From positions 3,844,001 to 3,908,000 of the forward strand of contig NZ_CP053697.2 in NCBI RefSeq assembly GCF_013200955.2: a DNA stretch of 64,000 nt. Direction: 5' to 3'. Position numbers and translations under genes: made by a program. Of this stretch, positions 9,312 to 18,985 are shown one piece after another. Position 1 is the stretch's first letter. Every line of letters begins with the position of its first letter. Under the pieces are notes generated by a model, which saw only the letters and a program-made list of their open reading frames with translations, made no database searches and was not told the DNA's origin. This DNA comes from Pseudomonas campi. GTDB lineage: Bacteria; Pseudomonadota; Gammaproteobacteria; Pseudomonadales; Pseudomonadaceae.

Positions 9312-10346
9312 CTATTCCACCTCGACCGGATCGGCGACCAGGCGCTCCAGCGCCTCGATCACCGGGCGCGGCTTGAGCTCACGCAGGCAGTTGTAGTGGC
9401 CATAACGGCAGGTGCGCTCGAAGCACGGGCTGCAGTCCAGGCCGAGACGGACGATCTCCACCTGGTCGGCCAGCGGCGGGGTGAACTGCGGCGAGGTGGA
9501 GCCATACACGCCCACCAGCGGACGGTTCAGCGCGGCAGCCACGTGCATCAGCCCGGAGTCGTTGGAGACCACGGCCGCGGCAGCGGACATCAGGTCGATG
9601 GCCTCGGCCAGCGAGGTTTCCCCGGCCAGGTTGACCACTTCCTCGCGCAGGCCGGGAATCAGGCGATTGCGGATATCTTCACCGCCCGGATGATCGTTCT
9701 TCGAGCCGAACAACCATACCTGCCAGCCGGCGCGGATCTTCACTTCGGCGACCTTGGCGTAGTGCTCGGCCGGCCAGCGCTTGGCCTCGCCAAACTCGGC
9801 GCCGGGGCACAGCGCCAGCACCGGGCGATCCAGGCTCAGGCCGAACTTGGCCAGCGCCGCGCTGCGGCTGGCTTCGTCGATCTGCAGGCGCGGCTGCGGA
9901 TAGGGCTTGGGCAGTTCGGCGCCGGGCTCGAAGGCCAGCGCCATAAAGCGCTCGATCATCAGCGGCAGGCGGTCCTTGTCCAGCTTGCGGATATCGTTGA
10001 GCAGGCCGTAGCGCATCTCGCCCTTCCAGCCGGTACGCAGCGGGATGTCGGCGAAGAACGGCACCAGGGCCGACTTCAGCGAGTTGGGCAACAGGATCGC
10101 CTGATCGTACTGACCGGCCAGGGACTTGCCGATGCGCCGGCGGCTGGCGATATCCAGCACGCCGTGGCCGAGCGGGAAGCTCAGCGCCGCGCGCACTTCG
10201 GGCATGCGTTCGAGAATCGGCCGGCTCCACTCGGGGGCCAACACGTCGATCTCGCAGTCCGGGTGACGCTGTTTGAGGCAGACGAACAGGGTCTGCGCCA
10301 TCACCATGTCACCGACCCAGCTGGGGCCTACGATCAGTATTTTCAT
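9312..10346 (-). CDS. waaF: LPS heptosyltransferase II WaaF
   Basis: The GT9 enzyme has 344 residues from the ATG at 10346 (KILIVGPSWVGDMVMAQTLF). An ATG two codons upstream (10352) is also possible; frames further out enter the ilvE terminator. SWVGDMVMAQ holds the catalytic Asp, and SNDSGLMHVAAAL plus VGVYGSTSP form the nucleotide-sugar site. CFERTCRYGHYNCL near the C-terminus is a WaaF-type cysteine-rich stretch. It adds heptose II to heptose I. It is the first gene of the LPS block, 59 bp after ilvE. Confidence 0.94.
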   Translation of the reverse strand: MKILIVGPSWVGDMVMAQTLFVCLKQRHPDCEIDVLAPEWSRPILERMPEVRAALSFPLGHGVLDIASRRRIGKSLAGQYDQAILLPNSLKSALVPFFADIPLRTGWKGEMRYGLLNDIRKLDKDRLPLMIERFMALAFEPGAELPKPYPQPRLQIDEASRSAALAKFGLSLDRPVLALCPGAEFGEAKRWPAEHYAKVAEVKIRAGWQVWLFGSKNDHPGGEDIRNRLIPGLREEVVNLAGETSLAEAIDLMSAAAAVVSNDSGLMHVAAALNRPLVGVYGSTSPQFTPPLADQVEIVRLGLDCSPCFERTCRYGHYNCLRELKPRPVIEALERLVADPVEVE

Positions 10347-10365
10347 GCTCATTCCAGAAACGACC

Positions 10366-10385
10366 AGGGAGGCATACGCCTCCCT
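10366..10385 (-). terminator. Hairpin between ilvE and waaF
   Basis: An 8-bp perfect inverted repeat (AGGGAGGC / GCCTCCCT) with a four-base loop lies 20 bases after the ilvE stop on the minus strand. The following bases are only moderately T-rich, so termination is probably partial and some reading from ilvE into waaF is likely. Confidence 0.5.
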
Positions 10386-10405
10386 AGCACAGCCTCGACA
10401 ACCGC

Positions 10406-11329
10406 TTATTTGACCAGCGTACGCCACTCGGGGTGGGCATCGGTCTTACCGGTGACCAGGTCGAAGTAGGCCTTCTGCAGCTTCTCGGTGACCGGGCCAC
10501 GGCTGCCGATACCGATGCTGCGACCGTCGACTTCGCGGATCGGCGTGACTTCCGCGGCGGTGCCGGTGAAGAAGGCCTCGTCGGCGATGTACACCTCGTC
10601 GCGGGTGATGCGCTTCTCGATCACTTTGATGCCCAGCTCGGCGGCCAGGGTCAGGATGGTGTCGCGGGTGATGCCGTTCAGGCACGAGGTCACTTCCGGG
10701 GTGTACACCACGCCGTTCTTGACCAGGAAGATGTTCTCGCCCGAGCCCTCGGCCACGTAGCCTTCCGGGTCCAGCAGCATGGCCTCGTCGGCACCGCCGG
10801 AGATGGCTTCCTGCAGGGCCAGCATCGAGTTGATGTAGTTGCCGTTGGCCTTGGCGCGGGTCATCGAGATATTGACGTGATGACGGGTGAAGGAGCTGGT
10901 GCGCACCTTGATGCCCTTCTGCAGCGCCTCTTCGCCCATGTAGGCGCCCCAGTGCCAGGCACCGACGATGACCTGGGTCTTCAGGCCGGTGGCGCGCAGG
11001 CCCATGGCTTCCGATCCGTAGAACACCATCGGCCGGATGTAGGCGGTTTCCAGGTTGTTCTCACGCACGGCGGCGCGGGTGGCTTCGTTGATCTCGTCTT
11101 TGCTGAACGGGATCTTCATGCCCATGATGTGGGCCGAGTCGAACAGGCGGTCGGTGTGCGCCTGCAGGCGGAAGATGGCAGTGCCCTGCGGGGTGTTGTA
11201 GGCGCGTACGCCCTCGAACACGCCCATGCCGTAATGCAGGGTGTGGGTCAGCACGTGGGTGGTCGCGCTGCGCCATTCCACCAGCTTGCCGTCATACCAG
11301 ATCACGCCATCACGATCGGCCATCGACAT
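10406..11329 (-). CDS. ilvE: Branched-chain amino acid aminotransferase
   Basis: The 307-residue class IV PLP aminotransferase carries the usual landmarks: HYGMGVFEGVRAY near the start, ARAKANGNYINSMLA-type sequence holding the PLP lysine (in RAKANGNY), and EGSGENIFLV / GITRDTIL toward the C-terminus. It catalyses the last step of Leu, Ile and Val synthesis from 2-oxo acids and glutamate. GAGGAG precedes the ATG at 11329. It lies between glnE and the LPS genes on the same strand, as PA5013 does; the link to LPS is positional, not metabolic. Confidence 0.96.
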   Translation of the reverse strand: MSMADRDGVIWYDGKLVEWRSATTHVLTHTLHYGMGVFEGVRAYNTPQGTAIFRLQAHTDRLFDSAHIMGMKIPFSKDEINEATRAAVRENNLETAYIRPMVFYGSEAMGLRATGLKTQVIVGAWHWGAYMGEEALQKGIKVRTSSFTRHHVNISMTRAKANGNYINSMLALQEAISGGADEAMLLDPEGYVAEGSGENIFLVKNGVVYTPEVTSCLNGITRDTILTLAAELGIKVIEKRITRDEVYIADEAFFTGTAAEVTPIREVDGRSIGIGSRGPVTEKLQKAYFDLVTGKTDAHPEWRTLVK

Positions 11330-11389
11330 CGTTGCCTACTCCTCAGTGTTCGTCTCGGTCATCAATTCGTCGGGTGCCACAGGCACCGC

Positions 11390-14293
11390 TTAGCTCAGGC
11401 CCAGCTCACGCCACAGGCGCATCACGCTGCGGCGCTCCTCGGCAAACTGCTCGCCACCGACCTTGCCCGGCTGCTTCTGCAACGCCTGCCGGTGGGCGGC
11501 GGCGCGGTAGGCCTTGTAAGCCTCCTGCAACAGTTCGACGTCGGCGGCGGGCATCAGCCCGGCATCGCGCAGGCCATCGAGGATGCGGATATTGTCGGTG
11601 TAGCGGTGCAGTTGCGGGTGCTGCCGCGACCACGCCAGGGCCGCGTATTGCACCATAAATTCAATATCGACGATACCTCCGGCGTCCTGCTTCAGATCGA
11701 AGGAAGCCGCCGCGTCGAAGGCATTCGCGCCCCGGCCGGCGGCGGTTGACGGGGTACCGAGGTTATCGCGCATCTTCGCGCGCATCTCGCTGACCTCCGC
11801 CTGCAGGGTGGGCAAATCACGCTCACGACCAAGCACGGCGGCGCGCACCTGCTCGAAGGCCGCACCGACCCGTGCACAGCCAACCAACACACGGGCACGC
11901 ACCAGCGCCTGGTGCTCCCAGGTCCAGGCTTCGCTCTGCTGGTAGCGCTCGAAGGCGCCGAGCGAGCTGACCAGCAGCCCCGAGGCGCCGGACGGACGCA
12001 GGCGCATGTCCACCTCGTACAACTGTCCCGAGGTGGTCTGGGTGGTCAGCAGGTGAATGATGCGCTGGCCCAGGCGGGCGAAGAACTGCGCGCCGTCGAT
12101 CGGCTTGGCGCCATCGGTCTCGGCCTGGGAGTCGCCGTCGTGGATAAACACCAGATCCAGGTCCGAGCCGTGGCCCAACTCCAGGCCGCCGACCTTGCCG
12201 TAACCGACGATGATGAAGTCCGGGTCGCACAGACTGCCATCGGCGCGCTTCGGCGTACCGTGCTTGGCCACGGTGTGGCGCCAGGCCAGGGCCAGCACCT
12301 GCTCGAGCATGGCCTCGGCCAGCCAGGTCAGATAATCGCTGACCTTCATCAGCGGCAGGGTGCCGGCGATTTCCGAAGCCGCCACGCGCAGGCGGTGAGC
12401 CAGCTTGAAGTGGCGCAAGGCCTCCATCTGCTGTTCCAGATCGCCCTCAGGAATCCGCGTCAGGCGCTCGCGCAGCTCGGCGGCCAGCTCCGGCGCCAGC
12501 GGCGGACTGAACAGTCGACCCTCGTTGAGCAGTTCGTCGAGCAACAGTGGGAAGCGAGTGATCTGCTCGGCGATCCACGGACTGGCTGCGCACAGGTTAA
12601 GCAGACGCTGCAGGGCCGAGGGGTTCTCGGTAAGCAGCACCAGGTAGGCCGAACGCCGCGCCACCGCCTCGACCAGCGGCAGCACACGCTCCAGCACCAA
12701 GTCCGGATCAGCGTGCTCCACCGCCTGGGCCAGCAGACGCGGGATAAAGGCATCCAGGCGCTCGCGACCGAGGCGCTGCATGGTGCGCACCTGGGAGCCA
12801 CCACGCAGGTCGATCAGCCGTTTGAGCGCGGCCGCCGGCTCGCTGAAACCGGCTTCGGCCAGCTGGCGCCCGGCCATTTCCTCGTCCAGCGCTTCTTCCC
12901 ACAGCGGCAGCCATTCGCTGCCGACGCACAGCTCGGCCTCGACGCCCTCCTCTTCGTCGGGATCGGCGATCACCTGGCGGAAGTGCCATTCGATACGCCC
13001 ACGCCAGTGCAGCAGCTGCTCGCGGAACGCCGTCCAGGAGTCGCAGCCCATGATCAGCGCAACCCGCGCGCGATCCTGGTCGTTGTCGGGCAGCATCTGC
13101 GTCTGCCGGTCACCGATGGCCTGCAGGGCGTGCTCGACGTAACGCAGGAACTCGTAGCCCTGGCGCATCTCGGCAATGATCGGCGCCGGCAGGTAGCCCT
13201 GGCCTTCGAGCGTCGCGAGCACCTTGAGCAGCGGCCGCTGCTGCAGGCTGAGGTCGCGCCCGCCGTGGATCAGCTGGAAGGCCTGGGCGATGAATTCAAT
13301 CTCGCGGATGCCGCCGGAGCCGAGCTTGATGTTATCGGCCATGCCCTTGCGCCGCACTTCCTGCTGGATCAGCAGCTTCATCGCGCGCAGCGCCTCGATG
13401 GCGGAGAAGTCCAGGTAACGCCGGTAGACGAACGGTCGCAGCATCTCCAGCAGCTGCTTGCCAGCCGCCTGGTCGCCACCGACCACGCGCGCCTTGATCA
13501 TCGCGTAGCGTTCCCAGTCGCGGCCCTGGTCCTGGTAGTACTGCTCCAGGGCGTTGAAGCTGAGCACCAGGGCGCCGGCCGAGCCGTAGGGGCGCAGACG
13601 CATGTCGACGCGGAAGACGAAGCCTTCGGCGGTGATCGGGTCCAGCGCCTTGATCAACCGCTGACCGAGGCGAATGAAGAACTCTTGATTATCCAGCGAG
13701 CGCTTGACGCCCTCGGTCTCGCCGCCTTCCGGGTAGCCGAAGATCAGGTCGATGTCGGAAGACAGGTTCAGCTCATGAGCACCGAGCTTGCCCATGCCGA
13801 GGATGACCATGTGCTGCGCCTCGCCGCTACGCCGACCGATGGGCGTGCCGAACTGCTCGCAGTGGCGCGGGTAGAGCCAGTGGTAGGCCAGATCGATGCA
13901 GGCATCGGCCAGGTCGGAGAGGTCGCGGCAGGTTTCCGCCAAGTCGGCCTGGCGGCTGATGTCGCGCCAGACGATGCGCACCTGCTGGCGATTGCGGAAG
14001 CGGCGCAGGCGGCGACCCAGCTCGTCCTCATCAGCACAGTCGGCCAGCAACGTCTGCAACTGGCCGCGTAGCTCACCGGGGGTAAAAGCCCGCTCCAGCT
14101 CGCCACTGTCGGCCAGCACCGGCAACAGCTGCGGGTCGCGTACGGCCTGCTCATAAACGAAATCACTGCAGGCACAGACCCGTTGCAGCGTCTCCTGACG
14201 CAGGGGTGGCCAGGACGCCGGCAGCACGCTGCGGGCACGGTCGGCGAGGGGCTGGAGCGCGGCTGGAACTGCAGCCAGTGGAGGCAGGCTCAT
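11390..14293 (-). CDS. glnE: Bifunctional glutamine synthetase adenylyltransferase/deadenylase
   Basis: The 967-residue protein has two nucleotidyltransferase domains. The N-terminal one has GKLGAHELNLSSDIDLIFGY (about 169-190), the deadenylylating half; the C-terminal one has GKVGGLELGHGSDLDLVF (about 690-710), the adenylylating half. Each carries the DxD pair for metal ions, and a helical regulatory region lies between them. It adjusts glutamine synthetase activity in response to PII and glutamine. AAGGA lies seven bases before the ATG (14293). It is divergent from aceE. A short GGTGCC/GGCACC hairpin (11373-11387) sits between glnE and ilvE, which otherwise read in series. Confidence 0.96.
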   Translation of the reverse strand: MSLPPLAAVPAALQPLADRARSVLPASWPPLRQETLQRVCACSDFVYEQAVRDPQLLPVLADSGELERAFTPGELRGQLQTLLADCADEDELGRRLRRFRNRQQVRIVWRDISRQADLAETCRDLSDLADACIDLAYHWLYPRHCEQFGTPIGRRSGEAQHMVILGMGKLGAHELNLSSDIDLIFGYPEGGETEGVKRSLDNQEFFIRLGQRLIKALDPITAEGFVFRVDMRLRPYGSAGALVLSFNALEQYYQDQGRDWERYAMIKARVVGGDQAAGKQLLEMLRPFVYRRYLDFSAIEALRAMKLLIQQEVRRKGMADNIKLGSGGIREIEFIAQAFQLIHGGRDLSLQQRPLLKVLATLEGQGYLPAPIIAEMRQGYEFLRYVEHALQAIGDRQTQMLPDNDQDRARVALIMGCDSWTAFREQLLHWRGRIEWHFRQVIADPDEEEGVEAELCVGSEWLPLWEEALDEEMAGRQLAEAGFSEPAAALKRLIDLRGGSQVRTMQRLGRERLDAFIPRLLAQAVEHADPDLVLERVLPLVEAVARRSAYLVLLTENPSALQRLLNLCAASPWIAEQITRFPLLLDELLNEGRLFSPPLAPELAAELRERLTRIPEGDLEQQMEALRHFKLAHRLRVAASEIAGTLPLMKVSDYLTWLAEAMLEQVLALAWRHTVAKHGTPKRADGSLCDPDFIIVGYGKVGGLELGHGSDLDLVFIHDGDSQAETDGAKPIDGAQFFARLGQRIIHLLTTQTTSGQLYEVDMRLRPSGASGLLVSSLGAFERYQQSEAWTWEHQALVRARVLVGCARVGAAFEQVRAAVLGRERDLPTLQAEVSEMRAKMRDNLGTPSTAAGRGANAFDAAASFDLKQDAGGIVDIEFMVQYAALAWSRQHPQLHRYTDNIRILDGLRDAGLMPAADVELLQEAYKAYRAAAHRQALQKQPGKVGGEQFAEERRSVMRLWRELGLS

Positions 14294-14352
14294 GGTCTAT
14301 CCTTGGGAGCGGAAAGCTGCGGGTTTCGACAGCTTTCCGATGATCGAATACT

Positions 14353-14367
14353 TGTAGTTTTACTACT
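14353..14367. promoter_or_regulatory. HexR-like palindrome, box 1 (glnE-aceE intergenic)
   Basis: TGTAGTTTTACTACT is a near-perfect TGTAGT-N3-ACTACA palindrome (last base differs). It resembles the HexR consensus TGTARTWWWAYTACA as I recall it. It is closer to glnE than box 2, and the two centres are 52 bp apart, about five helical turns, so two dimers could bind the same face. Confidence 0.5.
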
Positions 14368-14404
14368 AAAGATTGTGTCTCAAGCGCTGCGCGAGCCGTC
14401 ATTT

Positions 14405-14434
14405 TGTAGTAAAACTACAGACAGCCGGTCTAAT
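14405..14434 (+). promoter_or_regulatory. HexR-like palindrome, box 2, and candidate aceE -10
   Basis: TGTAGTAAAACTACA (14405-14419) is a perfect 15-base palindrome. A -10-like TCTAAT lies at 14429-14434, which would place the palindrome over the -35 region, the typical layout for repression of aceE. The upstream copy (box 1) would strengthen binding. The -35 itself is not clear. Confidence 0.5.
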
Positions 14435-14527
14435 CCCGGCAATAACGACTTTCACGTAGCCCGCCCAAAAAGCGTGCACGAGCCCAGGCTTTCCGATTCT
14501 GGAAGCCTTTCCGCCCTGGAGCAAGCC

Positions 14528-17173
14528 ATGCAAGACCTTGATCCCGTCGAAACCCAGGAGTGGCTGGACGCCCTGGAATCCGTTCTCGACCAAGAGGGCG
14601 AGAAGCGCGCCCACTACCTGCTGACCCGCATGGGTGAACTGGCCACCCGCAGCGGCACTCAGCTGCCGTATGCGATCACCACGCCCTACCGCAACACCAT
14701 CCCGGTCGGCCATGAGGCACGTATGCCCGGCGACCTGTTCATGGAGCGGCGGATCCGCTCGCTGGTGCGCTGGAACGCACTGGCCATGGTGATGCGCACC
14801 AACCTGAAAGACCCGGACCTGGGCGGCCACATTTCCAGCTTCGCCTCCAGCGCCACCCTGTACGACATCGGCTTCAACTACTTCTTCCAGGCCCCGACCG
14901 ACGAGCACGGCGGCGACCTGATCTTCTTCCAGGGCCACGCCTCACCCGGCGTCTACGCCCGCGCCTTCATGGAAGGGCGGATCAGCGAAGAACAGATGAA
15001 CAACTTCCGCCAGGAAGTGGACGGCAAGGGCCTGTCCTCCTATCCGCACCCCTGGCTGATGCCCGACTTCTGGCAGTTCCCCACCGTATCCATGGGCCTG
15101 GGCCCGATCCAGGCGATCTACCAGGCGCGCTTCATGAAGTACCTGGAGAGCCGCGGCTTTATCCCCGCCGGCAAGCAGAAAGTCTGGTGCTTCATGGGCG
15201 ACGGCGAGTGCGACGAGCCGGAATCCCTCGGCGCCATCTCCCTGGCCGGCCGCGAGAAGCTGGACAACCTGATCTTCGTGATCAACTGCAACCTGCAGCG
15301 CCTGGACGGCCCGGTGCGCGGCAACGGCAAGATCATCCAGGAACTGGAAGGCGTGTTCCGTGGCGCCGAGTGGAACGTCAACAAGGTGATCTGGGGCCGC
15401 TTCTGGGACCCGCTGCTGGCCAAGGACGTCGACGGCATCCTGCAACGGCGGATGGATGAGGTGGTCGACGGCGACTACCAGAACTACAAGGCCAAAGACG
15501 GCGCCTTCGTGCGTGAACACTTCTTCAACAGCCCCGAGCTGAAGGAGATGGTCAAGGATCTTTCCGACCAGGAAATCTGGAACCTCAACCGCGGCGGCCA
15601 CGACCCCTACAAGATGTATGCGGCCTACCACCAGGCGGTCAACCATCAGGGCCAGCCGACCGTGGTGCTGGCCAAGACCATCAAGGGTTACGGCACCGGC
15701 GCCGGTGAAGCGAAGAACACCGCGCACAACACCAAGAAGGTCGATGTCGACAGCCTGAAGAAATTCCGCGACCGCTTCGACATCCCGGTCAAGGACGAAG
15801 AGCTGGAGAACCTGCCCTTCGTCAAACCCGAGCCGGGCAGCGCCGAAGCGCGCTACCTGCAGGAGCGCCGCGACAAGCTCGGCGGTTTCGTGCCGCAGCG
15901 CCGAGCAGAGAGTTTCAGCATTCCCACCCCGCCGCTGGAAACGCTCAAGGCACTCCTCGACGGCACTGGCGACCGCGACATTTCCACCACCATGGCCTTC
16001 GTGCGCATCCTCTCGCAGCTGGTCAAGGACAAGGACCTGGGCCAGCGCATCGTGCCCATCGTGCCGGACGAGGCGCGCACCTTCGGCATGGAAGGCATGT
16101 TCCGCCAACTCGGCATCTACTCCTCGGTCGGCCAGCTGTATGAGCCGGTGGATAAAGACCAGGTGATGTTCTACCGCGAGGACAAGAAGGGCCAGATCCT
16201 CGAGGAAGGCATCAACGAGGCCGGCGCCATGTCCAGCTGGATCGCCGCCGGCACCTCGTACTCCACGCACAACCAGCCGATGCTGCCGTTCTACATCTTC
16301 TATTCGATGTTCGGCTTCCAGCGCATCGGCGACCTGGCCTGGGCCGCCGGCGACAGCCGCGCCCGTGGCTTCCTAATCGGCGGCACCGCCGGGCGCACCA
16401 CCCTCAACGGCGAAGGCCTGCAGCACGAGGACGGCCACAGCCACATCCTCGCCGCTACCATCCCCAACTGCCGCACCTTCGATCCGACCTACGCCTACGA
16501 GCTGGCGGTGATCATCCGTCACGGCATCAAGGCGATGACCGAGGAGCAGCAGAACGTCTTCTACTACATCACCGTGATGAACGAGGCCTACGCCCAGCCG
16601 GCCATGCCGGAAGGGGTCGAGGACGGCATCATCAAGGGCATGTACCTGCTCGAAGAGGACAAGAAGGAGGCCGCCCACCACGTGCAGTTGCTGGGCAGCG
16701 GCACCATCCTGCGTGAAGTGCGCGAGGCGGCGAAGATCCTCCGTGACGAGTTCAACATCGGCGCCGACGTGTGGAGCGTGCCGAGCTTCAACGAGCTGCG
16801 CCGCGACGGCCTGGCCGTGGAGCGCTGGAACCGCCTGCACCCGGGGCAGAAGCCGCAGCAGAGCTATGTCGAGCAGTGTCTGTCCGGACGCAAGGGCCCG
16901 GTGGTGGCCAGCACCGACTACATGAAGCTGTTCGCCGAGCAGATTCGCCAGTGGGTACCGAGCAAGGAATACAAGGTGCTCGGCACCGATGGCTTCGGCC
17001 GCAGCGACTCGCGGCAGAAGCTGCGCCACTTCTTCGAGGTGGACCGCTACTGGGTGGCGCTGACCGCCCTGGAAGCCCTGGCCGAGCGCGGCGAGATCGA
17101 CGCCAAGGTGGTGGCCGAGGCCATCGTCAAATTCGGGTTCAACCCCGACAAAGCCAACCCGCTGGATTGCTGA
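14528..17173 (+). CDS. aceE: Pyruvate dehydrogenase E1 component (homodimeric)
   Basis: The ATG at 14528, with GGAG eight bases upstream, gives 881 residues beginning QDLDPVETQEWLDALESV, the conserved family N-terminus; the frame stays open far upstream but without homology. The thiamine diphosphate motif GDGECDEPESLGAIS lies near residue 223. The enzyme decarboxylates pyruvate and acetylates the lipoyl groups of AceF. The aceF gene follows after 11 bases. Expression is probably governed by the two palindromes upstream. Confidence 0.97.
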   Translation: MQDLDPVETQEWLDALESVLDQEGEKRAHYLLTRMGELATRSGTQLPYAITTPYRNTIPVGHEARMPGDLFMERRIRSLVRWNALAMVMRTNLKDPDLGGHISSFASSATLYDIGFNYFFQAPTDEHGGDLIFFQGHASPGVYARAFMEGRISEEQMNNFRQEVDGKGLSSYPHPWLMPDFWQFPTVSMGLGPIQAIYQARFMKYLESRGFIPAGKQKVWCFMGDGECDEPESLGAISLAGREKLDNLIFVINCNLQRLDGPVRGNGKIIQELEGVFRGAEWNVNKVIWGRFWDPLLAKDVDGILQRRMDEVVDGDYQNYKAKDGAFVREHFFNSPELKEMVKDLSDQEIWNLNRGGHDPYKMYAAYHQAVNHQGQPTVVLAKTIKGYGTGAGEAKNTAHNTKKVDVDSLKKFRDRFDIPVKDEELENLPFVKPEPGSAEARYLQERRDKLGGFVPQRRAESFSIPTPPLETLKALLDGTGDRDISTTMAFVRILSQLVKDKDLGQRIVPIVPDEARTFGMEGMFRQLGIYSSVGQLYEPVDKDQVMFYREDKKGQILEEGINEAGAMSSWIAAGTSYSTHNQPMLPFYIFYSMFGFQRIGDLAWAAGDSRARGFLIGGTAGRTTLNGEGLQHEDGHSHILAATIPNCRTFDPTYAYELAVIIRHGIKAMTEEQQNVFYYITVMNEAYAQPAMPEGVEDGIIKGMYLLEEDKKEAAHHVQLLGSGTILREVREAAKILRDEFNIGADVWSVPSFNELRRDGLAVERWNRLHPGQKPQQSYVEQCLSGRKGPVVASTDYMKLFAEQIRQWVPSKEYKVLGTDGFGRSDSRQKLRHFFEVDRYWVALTALEALAERGEIDAKVVAEAIVKFGFNPDKANPLDC

Positions 17174-17184
17174 GGAGCTGAGCG

Positions 17185-18873
17185 ATGAGTGAATTGATTC
17201 GCGTGCCCGACATCGGCAGTGGCGAGGGTGAAGTGATCGAACTGCTGGTCAAGGTCGGCGACCGTATCGAAGCAGACCAGAGCCTGCTGACCCTGGAGTC
17301 GGACAAGGCCAGCATGGAAATCCCCGCGCCACGCGCCGGGGTCATCACCGCCCTGAAGGTCAAGCTGGGCGACAAACTGAAAACCGGCGACGAGTTGCTG
17401 GAACTGGACAGCGAGGGCGCTGGCGAAACGGCCCCGGCTGCAGCCGCGGCGGCGCCTACCGCACCCGAGCCCGCGCCCGTTGCCGCCGCGCCGATACCCA
17501 CAGCCCCCGCCGCCGAAAGCGTGCAGGACGTCCATGTGCCGGACATCGGCTCGGCCGGCAAGGCCAAGGTCATCGAGGTACTGGTCAAGGCCGGCGACGT
17601 GATCAGCGCCGAGCAGTCGCTGATCACCCTGGAGTCGGACAAGGCCAGCATGGAAATCCCCGCGCCGGCTGCCGGCACCGTGGAAGCCGTGCTGGTGCAG
17701 CTGGGCGCCGATGTCGGCACCGGCGACCTGATCATCAAGCTGCGCGTGGCAGGAGGCGCTGCTTCAGCAGCGTCATCATCCGCCCCGCAAGGGGCCGGTG
17801 CTGCACCGACGGCCGCTGCCGCACCAGCGTCAGCACCTGCTGCCTCGGCGCCGATGCACACCACCCCAGCCGGCGCAGCCCCGGCCGTGGCCGCGGAAGT
17901 CGGCGCCATCGCCGCGCTGGCCGCAGCTGCCGCCGCGGTCACCGCACCGGTGCGTGACGGCAGCAAGGTGCATGCCGGCCCCGCCGTGCGCATGATTGCC
18001 CGCGAGTTCGGCGTCGACCTGGCCGCCATCAGCGGCAGCGGGCCAAAAGGGCGCATCCTCAAGGAAGACGTACAGGCCTATGTACAGGCCATGTTGCAGA
18101 AGGCCAAGCAAGCGCCGGCCGCTACTACCGGCGGCGCCGGCATCCCGCCGATTCCGGAGGTCGACTTCAGCAAGTTCGGCGCCATCGAAGAAGTGCCGAT
18201 GACCCGCCTGATGCAGGTCGGTGCCAGCAATCTGCACCGCAGCTGGCTCAACGTGCCGCACGTAACCCAGTTCGACAACGCCGACATCACCGAGCTGGAA
18301 GCCTTCCGCGTGGCGCAGAAAGCCGTGGCCGAGAAGGCCGGAGTCAAGCTGACCGTGCTGCCGCTGCTGCTCAAGGCCTGCGCCTACCTGCTGCGCGAAC
18401 TGCCGGACTTCAACAGCTCGCTGGCCCCATCGGGCAAGGCGCTGATCCGCAAGAAGTACGTGCACATCGGCTTCGCCGTGGACACCCCGGACGGTCTGCT
18501 GGTCCCGGTAATCCGTGACGTCGACCAGAAAAGCCTGCTGCAGCTGGCCGCTGAGGCCGCCGAACTGGCGGAGAAGGCACGCACCAAGAAGCTCTCGGTG
18601 GATGCCATGCAGGGCGCCTGCTTCACCATCTCCAGCCTCGGCCATATTGGCGGCACCGGCTTCACGCCGATCGTCAACGCGCCGGAAGTGGCGATCCTCG
18701 GGGTGAGCAAGGCGACCATGCAGCCGGTGTGGGATGGCAAGGCCTTCCAGCCGCGCCTGACCCTGCCGCTGTCGCTGTCCTACGATCACCGGGTGATCAA
18801 CGGCGCCGCCGCCGCGCGCTTCACCAAGCGCCTCGGCGAGGTGCTCGGCGATATCCGCACCCTGCTGTTGTAA
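17185..18873 (+). CDS. aceF: Pyruvate dehydrogenase E2 (dihydrolipoamide acetyltransferase)
   Basis: The 562-residue E2 has two lipoyl domains with the lipoylated lysines in ESDKASMEIP at K41 and K153, joined by Ala/Pro-rich linkers. A peripheral-subunit-binding domain follows (about 258-295, RMIAREFGVDLAAISGSG), then the catalytic acetyltransferase core. The active site reads SYDHRVINGAAA with H535 and Asn539; Asn at this place, rather than Asp, is also known for Azotobacter E2, so it is not a defect. GAGGAGC lies upstream of the ATG. A strong terminator follows. Confidence 0.97.
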   Translation: MSELIRVPDIGSGEGEVIELLVKVGDRIEADQSLLTLESDKASMEIPAPRAGVITALKVKLGDKLKTGDELLELDSEGAGETAPAAAAAAPTAPEPAPVAAAPIPTAPAAESVQDVHVPDIGSAGKAKVIEVLVKAGDVISAEQSLITLESDKASMEIPAPAAGTVEAVLVQLGADVGTGDLIIKLRVAGGAASAASSSAPQGAGAAPTAAAAPASAPAASAPMHTTPAGAAPAVAAEVGAIAALAAAAAAVTAPVRDGSKVHAGPAVRMIAREFGVDLAAISGSGPKGRILKEDVQAYVQAMLQKAKQAPAATTGGAGIPPIPEVDFSKFGAIEEVPMTRLMQVGASNLHRSWLNVPHVTQFDNADITELEAFRVAQKAVAEKAGVKLTVLPLLLKACAYLLRELPDFNSSLAPSGKALIRKKYVHIGFAVDTPDGLLVPVIRDVDQKSLLQLAAEAAELAEKARTKKLSVDAMQGACFTISSLGHIGGTGFTPIVNAPEVAILGVSKATMQPVWDGKAFQPRLTLPLSLSYDHRVINGAAAARFTKRLGEVLGDIRTLLL

Positions 18874-18886
18874 CGCCGTAAACCAG

Positions 18887-18920
18887 GCCGCCATGCCCAA
18901 CCGGGCCTGGCGGCTTTTTT
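18887..18920 (+). terminator. Rho-independent terminator of aceEF
   Basis: The stem GCCGCCA / TGGCGGC encloses a nested GCCC/GGGC pair and is followed by six T. It starts 13 bases after the aceF stop. Confidence 0.85.
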
Positions 18921-18985
18921 ACGCCTGCAGGATTCACCGCGGCTGCTAAGGTTTCCCTGACCTCAAAAGCAGTGGTGGAAGAGCA

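Noticed and set aside
11912..14071. 719-codon open frame antisense to glnE
   Set aside because: It mirrors the codon pattern of glnE, has Gln/Ala/Arg-rich low-complexity sequence and no family motif.
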